This document shows positions 27,601 through 39,371 of a stretch of DNA of 64,000 nt, in pieces. The DNA comes from Lineus longissimus (taxonomy: Eukaryota > Nemertea > Pilidiophora > Heteronemertea > Lineidae). A program made the position numbers and the translations under genes. The DNA lies in assembly GCF_910592395.1 (NCBI RefSeq), contig NC_088314.1, positions 2,666,001 to 2,730,000 of the forward strand. The letters are read 5' to 3'. How positions within the stretch are numbered: position 1 is the stretch's first letter; every line of letters begins with the position of its first letter. Below the pieces are notes generated by a model that was given only the letters and a program-made list of their open reading frames with translations, had not been told where the DNA came from and did not search any database.

Positions 27601-30600
27601 CGGTCAGTTACAGAATGCATTTACAAATTACAAGGGTCAGCAGACGATCGTGAGATATCAGTAAGTTTCATAACATAGAGAAATAAGATTCTGTCAGTTT
27701 ATAAAAGTTGAATGAAAAAGAACTTTAAGATATGACTTCCATGAATCTGGGCAAATGGATTATCTGATGACAAATGGTTTGATTGGTGCTTTGATCATCA
27801 ATTGCAAAAGTCATGAAAGTATGTGTAGGCTCAGAAAATAAAGGTGTTTATTTGTTTGATATTTTCAGGAATGCTATGAGTGGCATCAGAATGACCCATG
27901 AGCAGCTGAGAATCGTCAACCACAATGTCTTGCCCGGACAAATTATCAAAATTGTCGCATTTGCCGGTACAGTTAAATATTTTGTCTCTATTGTTATGTG
28001 TATACATAAAATTTCCAAAGTTAAAATATAAAATTTAGCCATCTTTCTCATCTTTTACAATAACAATGAGTGCCCTTTGGTGACATTATGATAACAAGCC
28101 TTACCCTACACTAAATATAATTCTGGCCTCGGGCTGTCGAGGTGCTCCACCTTCATCCGAGCATGTTCTCTCAAACTATTCTGGTTTCACTTTCAGGAAC
28201 GGGAAAAACGACCACCCTTGTCCGCTACACTCAACTTCGTCCAAGCCTCAGGTTCCTACTTGTTGTCTTTAACAAGTGAGTTCAACGATGCATAACTTTC
28301 TTAATTTCTCTATCTCGTCCAGTATTGGCTCAACGAAGTGGAGACTCAATCATTCTGACTTAGACAACATGACTGGATCACACCAACCCATTTCTGAAAG
28401 CAAAGAATTAACCCACAAGACCCAAACTGGGCTCCTGATTTGCTGATCACACCCAGGACGTGAACTTGACACTTTTGATTGGAAAATATGACAGAAATAC
28501 TCACAACTTCTGCCTTTAGAAACCTCCACATGGCTTCTTTGTTGGACATCATAATTCATGATGGTAATATCAGATTGCATCTCTTTCAGAGCAGTGCAAA
28601 TTCACGCCAAGACCCAGTTCCCTGCCAATGTGGAGTGCCGCACGAGCCATTCGTTAGCGTTCCGAGCTTTTGGGAGGAAGTAAGACATTAGAAGTGTGGA
28701 ATCGAGCAAACCTCAAAACTTTAACGGCTTTAGAAGTTGACAAATTCTCTATTTCTGAATTCATGAATCAAAGCAAGATTTAGTTATTCCAACTGTGTCT
28801 TTATTCCATTCAGATACCAAGCTGCCAAGAAGCTGAATACATATGCCTTGAAAGTCTTCTCAGTTGCGATGAACCTACCCAAGAGGGAGGAAGGAGGAAA
28901 TTCGTTCATCCGAGGAAAGTTTGCCTTGGATACGCTGCAGACGTTCATGGCCTCAGCAGACGACTTTGTCACGTCTGCTCACGCTCCACATGAGAAAATG
29001 GATGAAAAAGTGGGTTGCAAGATTCCGCTGACACATGCAGAGAAAATGGTGAGTTTTTTGTTTGAAAATTTACTGAAATGATGGAGTGGGGCTGAACCAT
29101 AATCACCTGTAGCTGTTCCTGTGAAACAAGAGACTAGGGTAACAGTGATCATGAAAGCACTTTATACAAGGTTCTGCTTGATGGAAAGTACTTTTAAAAA
29201 TGAATTATGATTAAGCATTCATATCTCATGGATATATCTAGAGCTAATACCCTGATTTTAACCTCAGAACTATGCCAAAGATGCCGAATATCTCTGGAAA
29301 AAGATGGTGGATCTCGATGACAAGACGATCCGGATGACACACGACGGCTACCTGAAGCTCTACCAGCTCTCGAAGCCCAAACTGTATGAGTATGACTGTA
29401 TACTCGTGGATGAAGCCCAAGATCTCACGCCTGGTGAGGACATGAAAGTCTTCTTTTAAATCTTAACCAAATAGAAAATTAAGGCAGAAGGATATTCATA
29501 GTCTTTCTAAGGGCATGCAGAGAACGACTTATTGTTTCGTATTTGCAAAAAGATATGTTTGATCCACCATTGACTCGAGTTCAAAAGGTATCACTAAACC
29601 TGATCAGGGAAGCCAAAATGTCAGGTTGGTACAAAGTACTTTCAATTATGCAGCTTATTTTGTAATCTCTTATGTTTTTTAGCTGTAGCCGACATCTTCC
29701 TTTCCCAAACCCAGGCCAAGATTCTGGTCGGCGATCCCCGGCAGCAAATATATTCATTCCGTGGGGCAGTCAATGCCATGGTGCAGGTAGAAGCCACCAA
29801 GATATTCTACCTGACTCAGGTAGGCATTTCATTAACACTTGAACCTGTCAAAGATTGGGCAAATTTTGGAGCATGAAAAAAAAATTGAGGATTCGGTGAG
29901 AATAGTCTTACGAGACAAGTTGTACCATCGGACAGTGCTCATTAAAAGCTCTCCAATGTATGGTCATGATGTTATGTTTGGAAAAGTCCCCTTATGGTGG
30001 AATCAATACCCCGTCTGTATAAAAAAGTGTGCGTTGTACATGTAATCTTGCATATGGTTTGGTATAATTGAATGTCGCGATGAACTATTATCATTTTGCA
30101 TTCCTTAACCTGATGATTTCTCCATTTTCCAGTCGTTCCGATTCGGTCCCGAGATTGCGTATGTGGCAAATTGCTGTATGGATACGTTGCATGGTGAGAA
30201 GCAGAGGACATTGGTGGGCAATGGGATACCAGGTACGTGGTGCTTGCATTGGCTCTCATCATATTTTGACATTGGATTCAGATCAAGCCGCGATGTCTAG
30301 CATGAAGGACATACTCGGCTTTGTCAGCAATTGTGAGCTGTTGGCAGCCATTTGTTTGGGATTGTAGATGGCTGGATGAAGGCCTCTGTAGTGCCGTGTA
30401 CCAATGGATTCTTCTGTAAAGTTCTAGGTTAAGATATAACAACCGAATCACTCTTGGAACTCCTTATTAAAAAAATGTGCATAAAAAAATCAATGTCATG
30501 GATATCAAAGAATACTTTTCTGCAAGCTTACATTCTGAATACTGGCCTTCATGTCATACTCTTCATCTTTTCCATCCACAGGAGGTGTGAAGGGAGACAC

Positions 30601-31423
30601 TGTCGGACAAATCGCCATTATCGCTAGAACGAACTTCCATCTATTTGGTGAGGCTGTCAAGCGATGTTGCCACTGCCCTGAGCCAATAAAGGCAGCATTC
30701 ATCGGTGGAACAGACAACTTCGGCTTCGATATGATCCTGGACATTCACACGTTATTACTCCCATTAGATCAACGTCGTGAGATCAAGAACAATTTCATCC
30801 AACGATTCGCGTCGTTTTTCGAGCTTGAAAAGTATGCAGAAAAAACACTTGATTCTGAACTTTTGGGTAAAATCAAAATTGCCAAATGCTACCAGTCAAA
30901 TTTGCCAACTTTGATCCAAAAGATCAAAACTCGGTGCATCAGGGATCCTGACTTGGCTGATTACATCTTCACCACCGCTCACAAGGCCAAAGGGCTGGAG
31001 TTCAGCACAGTGCAGTTGACTGATGATTACGTCGGCCTCCCGCATGGTTCCATCATGAGCCAGATCATGTCTGTAAGTCAGGATGAGGGGAATCTGTTGT
31101 ACGTTGCGGTGACGAGGGCGAAGAAGCGTTTACTTCTGACAGACACACTCCTCGCCCTGCTGAAGCTTTGCGGGGAAAAGTTTGATTATCCCAAGCATAC
31201 CAGCCTCGTGAAGGAGGATGATAAGCCACTCAAGTCGTTCCAGACAGATACAGAAATAACACCAGGGCCTATCTGTTTGGTGAGGTCAGACATCAAGAAG
31301 TCGAACGCTGTTACGATTTCAGGAGGGGTATGGAACCCAGAACTTATCAAACAAGATCATTTGGAGTTTGCAGGACTTCTTGGGGAGTTACAAGTTGAGG
31401 TCAAAAGTCTTGAGTACCACTGA
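24648..31423 (+). CDS. FBH1: FBH1 F-box DNA helicase 1 (FBXO18), UvrD-like superfamily 1
   Basis: FBH1 is a nuclear 3'-5' DNA helicase that is also the F-box subunit of an SCF ubiquitin ligase; it limits RAD51 at stalled forks. Twelve exons give about 1365 residues: 24648-26432, 26672-26799, 26952-27269, 27541-27660, 27869-27966, 28197-28275, 28590-28679, 28814-29048, 29268-29433, 29683-29819, 30133-30232 and 30582-31423. Seen: ten SQETV repeats (70-149), [10 protein letters not shown] (329, as in human FBH1), a PIP-like NNSILNYF (394-401), a SUMO-interaction-like IDLTEDG (502-508), an F-box (about 555-594), then helicase motifs GTGKTT (817-822), VDEAQD (998-1003), [35 protein letters not shown] and [12 protein letters not shown]. 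The start is uncertain: ATG 24626 has the better context but lies in another frame that stops at 24751; 24648 is the first ATG in the helicase frame. The Cys-rich tail of vertebrate FBH1 is absent. Confidence 0.93.
24855..25094 (+). repeat. 24-bp coding minisatellite (SQ cluster) in FBH1
   Basis: Ten direct copies of a 24-bp unit (GATTCGCAAGAAACTGTCAT plus GTCT) lie in frame in FBH1 exon 1, followed by a partial copy. Each codes for DSQETVMS. Copy 1 starts GAC, copy 3 has Gly for Asp, and copy 10 ends GTTATTTCT. Degenerate relatives precede it ([15 protein letters not shown], 24768-24810). Each unit carries one SQ dipeptide next to acidic residues, the consensus for ATM/ATR kinases. Confidence 0.97.
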
Positions 31424-32503
31424 TCAGATCTGTGAAACTCACTTTGTCCTGAAACACGAACAGTATGTGTCTTTTCCTTCAAAATAGGACTGTGACAATG
31501 GTTTGCAGCTGATCAGAGCTGGTGACAATCGCTCTGTCCTCTCGCTCTGTCGGTCTGAACGGTATCTATGTGTCTGGGATACATGTGTGACTCTGGTACC
31601 CGCAGGACTGCAATATTAATAAGTGCTTTATGGTATAGACATAACCTTGCGCATTTAGAGGCTTTCTCGGCTTGTTCGTCTTTTATATCATTGTCCTTGT
31701 AGAGAATCAAGGGCAGTCCATTTTACAATGTTGTTAGTGAGTGAAGTCTTCCAGAATTAAGGTCTGATTATCATCGTGGTTTTGCTGTCTTTACTCTACT
31801 TGTGATTGAGTACATTGGTATTATTGCCTGTTAAAAACTGCTGGTAACAACACAATTAAACCAACGCCTGTAAAGTAAAAGCCACATGGTTTCCTGTGTT
31901 CATTGCTGTAGTGGAAAGTAGCCTTAGAGTCTATGATGTTGAGACCAGGCATTGTCACAGCCGCGCCTGTCGTTCCAAAGATGTCAAGATTGCACATGCC
32001 GTACAGCTGTCTCAAAGTGCTTTACATTCCTTCACTCACCCAATCCAGAGACCTTCGGTAGAAACCCAGGAGCACACATGCTGCGCTATTACTCCACAAT
32101 TTTGGCCGGTTGAAAATAACACTGGCTGAGCCTCGACTTTCCGATCACAAGTTGGCTCATCTGCTGCTGTGCCGGGCTGAGTCATTATTCCAGAGACAAC
32201 AGCTCAGAGACGGCATACCTGGACGTTTGTTGTCACAACCAACCTACCCAGAGACATCTCAAATGTCAAAGCAAGGCATTGACAAGACAAGACGTTGTCA
32301 CATCCTATCCAACCAGCCTGCAGAGACATTCTCCCCACGCCTCTCCATGGGTTACATACATAATATTGCTATGTCTTGAGCAGGCAAACAGGATGGAGTG
32401 CTGTATCTCAGTTCGCCGACACAGTAGCATGATTTGGTCTTGGTTCCAAGAAAACTATGAAATGGTTTGAACAATCAGACAGATGTTGGTTTAGTAGCTA
32501 CAT
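31424..32503. other. FBH1 3' UTR and intergenic
   Basis: No coding exon is seen. A variant polyadenylation hexamer ATTAAA is present near 31855 and may serve FBH1. The gene on the other side is convergent, so both 3' ends fall in or next to this stretch. Confidence 0.45.
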
Positions 32504-32509
32504 TTATTT
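32504..32509 (-). terminator. Polyadenylation signal for cytokine-like gene
   Basis: TTTATT on the plus strand is AATAAA on the minus strand, about 430 bp after the stop codon of the cytokine-like gene. It is the first canonical hexamer I saw downstream. Its use is inferred. Confidence 0.45.
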
Positions 32510-32940
32510 GAAAATCAACAGACAGGATGAGTCATAACATTAAAATGAATGCAAAATGAGATATGGAAGTGCCACAATCTGGCGTGGATGTTACAGAGCG
32601 ATTCTAAGCCTTCAGCTGACCACGAATACCACTGGAACCACTGTCCTATAACCTTTCTGGTCCAGATCACTGTCATACAACGCTTGGTTCCCGGGGACAG
32701 TTTCTCCTGGAGACGGAAGGTGTTTGTATTTCTGTGTATCCGCTGTTCTGTCTTCCTCATAACAGCCAAAGGTCGCAGCAACTTTCGAAAACATAATTCA
32801 GTCCTCTCTAAATGTCTCCCCTTGCCTGTCGCTGTATCGTTGGAAACATTTGGATGAGGAACATAAAAATCATAGATCTAATCATGGTTACAACACAAAT
32901 GCATCTTTCTGTCCAGTAAGCTTTCTTTACGCTATACAAT

Positions 32941-34827
32941 CTACTCCCAGTCTTGAAATGGTCCCATTTGATATGTGTCCATGTGTAGGCCTGATAAGCA
33001 CTCAAGGCCTAGAAAGGTCCGGAAAATAAAGCCCCCAACATGAATCACGTCATCAATGACGAACAGCAACCTTGCATGTCGATGTCTCGCGCTGGTCACA
33101 TCCATGCCCAGTTCTGTCACATCCTGGTAGACAGCAGCACTGAGCCCTTGTCCTCTCTCGCACAGCATGACGTTGATCCCATACGCCGCGTCTTTCATTT
33201 CAATAGCGAGGCTGTTGATCTGTTGTGAGAACTGTCCTTGTTGGAATTGGTTTTCTTGGGTTTCTACCCGCTCAAGATGGTGGATGTAGACGGCAAGGAG
33301 GTACAGAGACTGATTCAGAGCTTGATTGACCTTGAAGACAAGCATATAAACCCTTCATCAAAACAACATAACCGTGCAGATTGAAAAAGCCATACCCCTC
33401 TCTCTCTCACGACCATCATAACCATCTCAAGTTTCTACCAAGATGATCAACTCTCTCTTATAACGAATAAACAGTAAGCAGACTGGCATTGTTCCCTCGA
33501 AAATCGGTTAACTGATTCACCCCGGGGAATAAGTCCCGCTCTATGCTCAATGACAACTTGGTATATTAAGAATTATAAATACTTTGGTACATGTATAAAG
33601 AGACAGAGACAAAATACGTCAGATGCAACTCTCTCATGTTTGGATAAATGGACCCCCAACCAAATAATATGATTGAACCAAGCATTCCTCAAAGTTGTCC
33701 TCACCTGATGTTGTCCTTGCAGGGCCATAGGTTGTGTGCTTGGTCTCTTAGGGAAGTGACTGTAATGATGTCTTTCTCTAAAGACGTCGTCAACATGAGT
33801 TGTGTCGTTGAACCGGGAGAACACCTGAAGACGAAAAGAGAAAATGCTATGGAAATGAACGACACTGACGCTATCCGATACGATGTCGGTCGTTTGTCTC
33901 TTCACGATAGTTCAGGTCGGGACGGGTTGGCTGGTCGATGCACAATGTGTGCCGTTACCGCTTGTCTCTTCTCTGTCGTTGAGGTAAAGACGGACTCTCT
34001 TGTCTAATCATGTAAGCCAGGCCTCTCTTGTCTAATCATGTAAGCCGGCCGTCACCGCCTGTGTCTTCACTGCCATTCAGCTGTGAAGACGAGCTCGCTG
34101 GTCGATGTGTCGATCCCAACTGAACGACATTGAAGAAACAGGCGGTTTTGATAAAGGGTTTCAATGTTTGTCCTTTCTCTTGCAGGTTAATCAAGCTCTG
34201 AATCAGCCTCCTTGCCGTCTACAACCACCATCTTGAGCGGGTAGAAATCCAAGAGGACCAATTCCAACAAGGACAGTTCTCACAACAGATCAACAGCCTT
34301 GCGATTGAGGTGAAAGACACGGCGTATTGTGTCAACGTTAGCGAGAGGACAAATACCCAGTGCTGCCGTCTACCAGGATGTGATAGAACTCGGCATGGAT
34401 GTGACCATTTCCCATTCGGACCTAACAGGATCTATAAGGCGACAGATCTGTACTCACAAATGCCTGTTTGAGGTGTAAAGCTTGTGTCCGTATTTCCTTC
34501 GCCCTCTCAGCGATGTCCCCGAACCAGCGTTGTGGTTCCAGCGTTGGATGTCCCTTCACGCATTGCCGGAGATATGGAGGAAGGGTCGGTCCGGCTGGAG
34601 GGATGGGAGAAGCCGTAACCAATGGTACTGCTACCATCATAAGGATCGAAGCTGAAATGGGAGAAACTAGACTTGCTAAGACCAGCAATGCATAGACTCT
34701 AACCGTGAGCAGAAAACGTCAAATTCGTGTAGAACTCCTGAGTGGGCTTATAAACCAGTGCCGACCAAGCATAATCACTGCAAAGTGTCAGCATGAGAAG
34801 ACACTTACCCGTTATGGCAAGAATCAT
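32941..34827 (-). CDS. Secreted four-helix-bundle cytokine-like protein (IL-6/CNTF/LIF-type layout)
   Basis: Four exons on the minus strand, 34809-34827, 34458-34651, 33705-33824 and 32941-33330, join in frame to 240 residues with intron phases 1, 0, 0. Residues 1-20 are a clear signal peptide (MILAIT, ASILMMVAVPL, VTA), cleaved probably before SPIPPAG. Four amphipathic helices are predicted by eye: A about 47-76 (RWFGDIAERAKEIRTQALHL), B about 104-140 (NQSLYLLAVYIHHLERVET), C about 143-172 (QQINSLAIEMKDAAYGINV), D about 190-225 (HARLLFVIDDVIHVGGFIFR). The A-B and C-D links are long, as the up-up-down-down fold needs. Cys 37, 168 and 222 and sequons at N77 and N117 are visible. Helix A and the B-C region resemble CNTF/CLCF1 in pattern, not strongly in sequence. 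A tiny first exon ending in phase 1 followed by phase-0 introns is also seen in growth hormone. The gene model is fairly sure; the cytokine assignment is inference. Confidence 0.68.
34186..34407 (+). pseudogene. Inverted, decayed copy of exon 4 of the cytokine-like gene
   Basis: Plus-strand sequence from GTTAATCAAGCTCTGAATCAG onward matches minus-strand exon 4 (33330 downward) over about 220 bases. The match includes the acceptor-side intron (AAAGGGTTT, 34152-34185). The copy has lost about eight bases after AATCAG, which breaks the frame, and has other small deletions. It lies between exons 2 and 3 of the intact gene on the opposite strand. It is a pseudo-exon, not a second gene: no copies of the other exons were found next to it. 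Confidence 0.85.
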
Positions 34828-34926
34828 CTCGATGCTAAACACAATTTCGGAAGGGGATGTCAAGTTGTGAAGCAGGTTCTGGTAAAAAGTGAAGCAGGTT
34901 CTGGTAAAAAGGACAGATTTGCTCAC

Positions 34927-34934
34927 CTTATATA
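34927..34934 (-). promoter_or_regulatory. TATA box of cytokine-like gene
   Basis: The minus strand reads TATATAAG here, 100 bp upstream of the ATG at 34827. Transcription would begin around 34900, giving a 5' UTR of about 75 bases. A strong TATA box fits a tightly induced gene, but that is inference. Confidence 0.5.
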
Positions 34935-36377
34935 GTATCGGCCCGCCTTTGTCTTGAGAAACGATGTGAAACCCTGGTGGAAAATTATAGTGCAATCTGC
35001 AACCTTCCTTGGGAACTGATATTTCAGTGTCCCAGAGAGCTCAGCCAATCCAAGGACCGATACGGATTAATTCCATCGTTTATTGCGACAAACACCTCGT
35101 CCGATTTGAGGAAATCCTCACTGTCTCCTGGCCTTGTGAGGCCGGGTATTCCGGTGTTACCTGACAAAGGTACAGAAACTGGCCGATCTGATGCCATAAA
35201 CTGTCTAACATCCAGCATCCACACTGCGTATGACCTGGTCCCAGTCCCTAGGAACCAATCAGGCTAAATAGAACGCAAATCCAAATATGTCAACATTTTT
35301 GGTTTCATAATATCACCTCCGTGCCCCGCCCAAGAAAAGACAAAAACTGTAACTATAATCCATTGCTCCAGTACATTTCAACGGGACAACCCCACTTTGC
35401 TGTGGAAGGTCGACTAGCCAATGTTACCAATAACAACGCGTCAAAGCCTAATTGATTTTACTGATTCATATTCCAGCATAACCATCAACAAAGTGACAAG
35501 ACCATTATTCGATGAAAAAAGCATCGATCGGTGCTTGTGAATGTGCATGCTAACTTTTCCATGTTGGTTGGACTTGGCTTTAGATTGACCCGAATCTTGC
35601 TGTTTTATAGAAGCTCCCAACGACCTCATACTACGTCCGGAGTGTAGGCTGGACTGGCTCATAGAAGTGACAGTCAGGATGAAGACGGATTGAAACAATG
35701 TTTTGCTCTTCGCCCCCCAGTGAGAGACAGCTTAACTAGACTGACCTCTGCACTGGGTAGACTGGATGAGGCCATGGTTGTGACAATCGGGATGAAGACA
35801 GATTGACAACATATTTCGCTCCTGCGCCCCCAGTGAGAGACAATCTAACTATATGTCGCTCCTGGGCTTACAATGAGAGACAGCCGACTACACTGAGTTG
35901 GCAGCGCCTTGTAGGACAAAACCCAGTGCCAATTAATCATGGCGGCAAATTTCGAAGCTATAAATATCACCAAGCACATTAAGACCTGGTTTATGGGTCA
36001 ACTGACAAATCAAGCTGCATTTGCATACGTTTTAAGATAATTTCCGTAATTCTGTCGGAACAAAGATTGATACTGTTTGTATCAATAGGAACAGCTCTGG
36101 TAAACATGATTTCATGACCAAAGGACCAATCACCGGTGATCAACATAACATTCTAGCTGTGCAGATTAGACTAGTCTTTATTAGTTCTTGAATTTAGTCA
36201 CCTGAAGACTACCAATTTGACAGACTCTCCTGCCCATAGTCCCTCTTTACCGATATCATGTATATTTTTATCTTCTGCAAAAGTACCGAAGATATCTCAC
36301 ATTGTCTCAATATCTGATAACCTGATAGCTGCGACAGTCATTACAATGTAGTAATTACAATGCAGTGGCGTTCCGTA
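34935..36377. other. Intergenic region between cytokine-like and Shisa-like genes
   Basis: This holds the upstream region of the cytokine-like gene and the 3' flank of the Shisa-like gene, both on the minus strand. I see no coding exon. The only structure is the tandem repeat at 35648-35890. Confidence 0.5.
35648..35890. repeat. Diverged tandem repeat, unit about 105 bp
   Basis: Two copies and a partial third share the phrases GTGACARTCRGGATGAAGAC, TTTCGCTCCTGCGCCCCCAG and GTGAGAGACA. Copy one is near 35652-35740, copy two near 35758-35849, and the partial copy near 35850-35890. Copies differ at many positions. Confidence 0.6.
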
Positions 36378-39371
36378 TCAAGGCACCATTTTCGTCTCGT
36401 GTTCGCCGAGGTCAAGGACGTTGACCTCTTTTTCAAGTTGACCTTGCGACGTGACCTCGGTGTTGCAGTCGACTGGAAGTGGAACTGAATAGAAATATTG
36501 ATTTAGATCAGGATTACATTGAATCAGTGATGTTTAACGTTCGTGTAACGCAATGTTCGTGAATTTACAGTAACCAAGCTGATCATGTAATTAGATCAAC
36601 CAGTTAGAGGGTAGTGTCTCTGTCATGGATGTGTGTAAATCTGAGCAGATCGTACCTATTTTAGAAGCCAATCTCGTCTTCTTCAAATGGAACAGAACCA
36701 CAAGCGTTGTGAGGACACCTAGGGCAATGAACACTGCGGTAGCTACGGTGGCCCCAACAACCACCGAATCAGCATTCGTCCTGCAATGTCAAGTTTTATA
36801 CTTTCAGACTTGTGACCGTAACACAGCGAGATGGAGAGTTATGTAACTGAATGACCTCTCCCGGGTGAGAAGGCATGTTCCTTCCCATTATGAACATTCC
36901 GGGGTATGCACGATTAGCTTACTTTTAGCTCACGTTGCTGGGCGCGTGATAAATGTAAATTGTACAATTTGAGTTGTCCAGTCCCTCGGGGAATCGCGCG
37001 ACAGAGAAGGCAATTATAAACAATCCAAGCTTGCGAAGTCTCCTAGAGTTCTTCTCTCCGGCTTGATCTTACCAGGAACGTTCCGTAGACTTCGCAGTTG
37101 TGACCAGTGATGAAGACAATGTGGAGAGGGGTTCATTCTGAGACTGTGCGCTAATTGGTAGAGTCGTGGTTTCGAGAGTTGACGATACTCGCGACAACTC
37201 CGATGCAGACGTTGCTCCTCCTGTAGTCGAAGACCCGGTTGTCTTAGTCGTCGTGAGAAATGTTACAGCAGGAGATGTAGATGACACCAGATTAGAAGAA
37301 GATATAGATTTAGTGGATGTCGTCCCTGCTGACAGCGAAGGCGTGCCTGGCGAAGCTGCAGCGGTTAGAGAACTAAGAGAGCTGGTACTGGCTGGTTCCG
37401 GGGGAGAAATCGTTGATGTCATTGACGTGGAAGACGGTGAAGTGTTTGGCGTTGCGGCAGAAGTCTGTGTGCTCGCGCTGGCTGGCTCCGTGGAACCTGT
37501 CGAAATCCCCCCGACCGGAGTACTTGGACACCCATATCCGTCAACTTGGCCTGCGAGCTGGAGGCCGGCGCCCGCGCAGCAGTATTTGAAGTTGATGAGA
37601 CCACAACAATAAACTGGACATGTTTGTTGGGCGATGTAATTTCCCCAGACATCGCAGTAGGAGAGGCAGTCATCAGTGGCTTTTACCAGTACTGCAATGG
37701 AGTAGAATTTATTTGGTGAGCAAAGAGCAAATCACTGCAAAATCGCCTACTAGGTCCTTATTTATTCAGATGGCTCAGTCTCAAATGTGACATCTCAGAC
37801 TAAAGGAATAGCTGTGTGGTACATTATCTTGTTTGACCGAAAGCTTGTTACATGAGAAGAATGCTTAGCCTGCCCAACATATACATACTGTAGGCAACAG
37901 GCAACTCGTAATGACTAGTTTTTTCTCTGTTTGGCTTTAACTATTGTCCATCTTTTTAGATGTATCTATCCCCTGCTGATGCTATTAGCAAAATACGTTG
38001 AAGGGAAGGGGTTCTGCTGCACGATTCAATGGTCAAACTTCACGTACCAATGTAAAAAATCACGACCAGAGTCCATATTTTTGGTTTCATACACATTCTG
38101 AATGCAGGATTTCATGTACAATTTGTATTATCATCAAATGTGCTTGTCCTTGTACATTTTCGTTATTACGTAACGCGCCATTTATTCACCATTTCCCCGT
38201 CATCTCTGGGATAGCTGTCATCCTCTGAAAGTATTCACTGCTTAGGGAACAATACTCTTCCACATTATCATTGGGACAGAAATGTTGTCAGTTAGTTATA
38301 AACACACGTATATGGGATCCTCACAAAAGAATGCTAGTATCCAAATGTATCCATTGGTTTGTCGATAGCCTTCTAACTTTCCAGGCTCTTTCCTTGGTGA
38401 ACGAAATATGTTATTTACATCAGCTATTCAATAAAAACAGGGCATAGCAAAGCCAATGGTCTATTAAACTGTTCTTTCTAATCTACTGAACTTGGCGATA
38501 CGTCAGTTGTTTTCATGTCGAATTTTATTGTGATTGGCACTGTTAATCCAGATATTTGGCTAATCTCAGATCTAATCGGAATGCCCCGCGTTTGAAAATT
38601 AAAGGACAGAGACATACTATTGTTAATATAAGTTATATCAAAGTTACATCAAAATAATTTGTAATAGACCTTGTATTACACAACAACCCAATTGTTCATA
38701 AAATTAATCAAAGCAGAACTTAGATGTACTTAATGGCGTTGAGTTACGCAGAACAAGAGCTCACCCTATAAGGTGTCATTCGATCAAAAATCCCACTTTT
38801 AGCAAAACTTTTCATTCCTATTTTGCATTTCAATCAAAGCAATTGGTAAACGTCATAGAAACGTTTCATCAGTAACGCTGAGTGGCGGTAGATGACGCGG
38901 CTAGCTGGTCTGCACTTGTCTCCAACCTTCAGAGGTTTTGACATGATGGTTCAATACCCATAACGATACAGTTATTCGCTAATTCTCTCTTCTTCTTCTC
39001 ACTGCGATTTCTAGCACAGTAGCTCCGACTGCAGCACTTAAGAACGAAAAATCGCGGCGAAAACGGCCGAATGAATTCATGAGCAAACCAGAAATTTTCG
39101 AAAAATATATGATACGTTCTGGAACGTGGTTTCTGAACCTCCAAGGGTTTCAGAGTCACCCAGCACCGAAATCGTGATTTACTTGAATACTTGATATAGG
39201 TCTTTATGAGGTCAAGTTCGACTTCTAAAAAGTAAAGCTATTATTTGCTTTCGAAGTTCCCAACCCGGTGTCAGGTGTAGCATTAAACTCAGCACGATTG
39301 GTATTTACAACTTTACCTACACTTTGTAGAAACAGGTAAAAAGTAGAAGCAAACATGTTATGTTGAAGCAT
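36378..39371 (-). CDS. Shisa/CYYR1-like single-pass membrane protein with mucin-like stalk
   Basis: Minus-strand exons 39317-39371, 37073-37691, 36656-36780 and 36378-36484 join in frame to 301 residues. The last three exons are firm. The first (a signal peptide, FASTFYLFLQSV, leading into VLVKA) fits in phase but is less sure, and translation could start at 39356. After cleavage near residue 23 the ectodomain has the pattern DDCLSYCDVWGNY, CPVYCCG, KYCC, GYGC (Cys 27, 31, 43, 47, 48, 56, 57, 73), the Shisa/CYYR1 cysteine signature. Residues about 74-224 are Ser/Thr/Pro-rich, a likely O-glycosylated stalk. A transmembrane helix (about 231-255, VVVGATVATAVFIALGVL) is followed by basic HLKKTR. 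The short cytoplasmic tail ends ETKMVP and lacks the PPxY motifs usual in Shisa proteins. Relatives are adaptors or receptor-trafficking modulators; the ligand or partner here is unknown. Confidence 0.72.

Noticed and set aside
34955-34975. Two GAAAC half-sites upstream of the cytokine-like gene as an interferon-type response element
   Set aside because: Their spacing does not match the consensus of IRF or ISRE sites.
35441-35698. Minus-strand open frame of 85 codons after the Shisa-like gene
   Set aside because: It overlaps a tandem repeat and has no similarity or splice link.
37166-37612. Plus-strand open frame of 148 codons
   Set aside because: It is antisense to the Ser/Thr-rich stalk of the Shisa-like gene, whose exons splice in phase.
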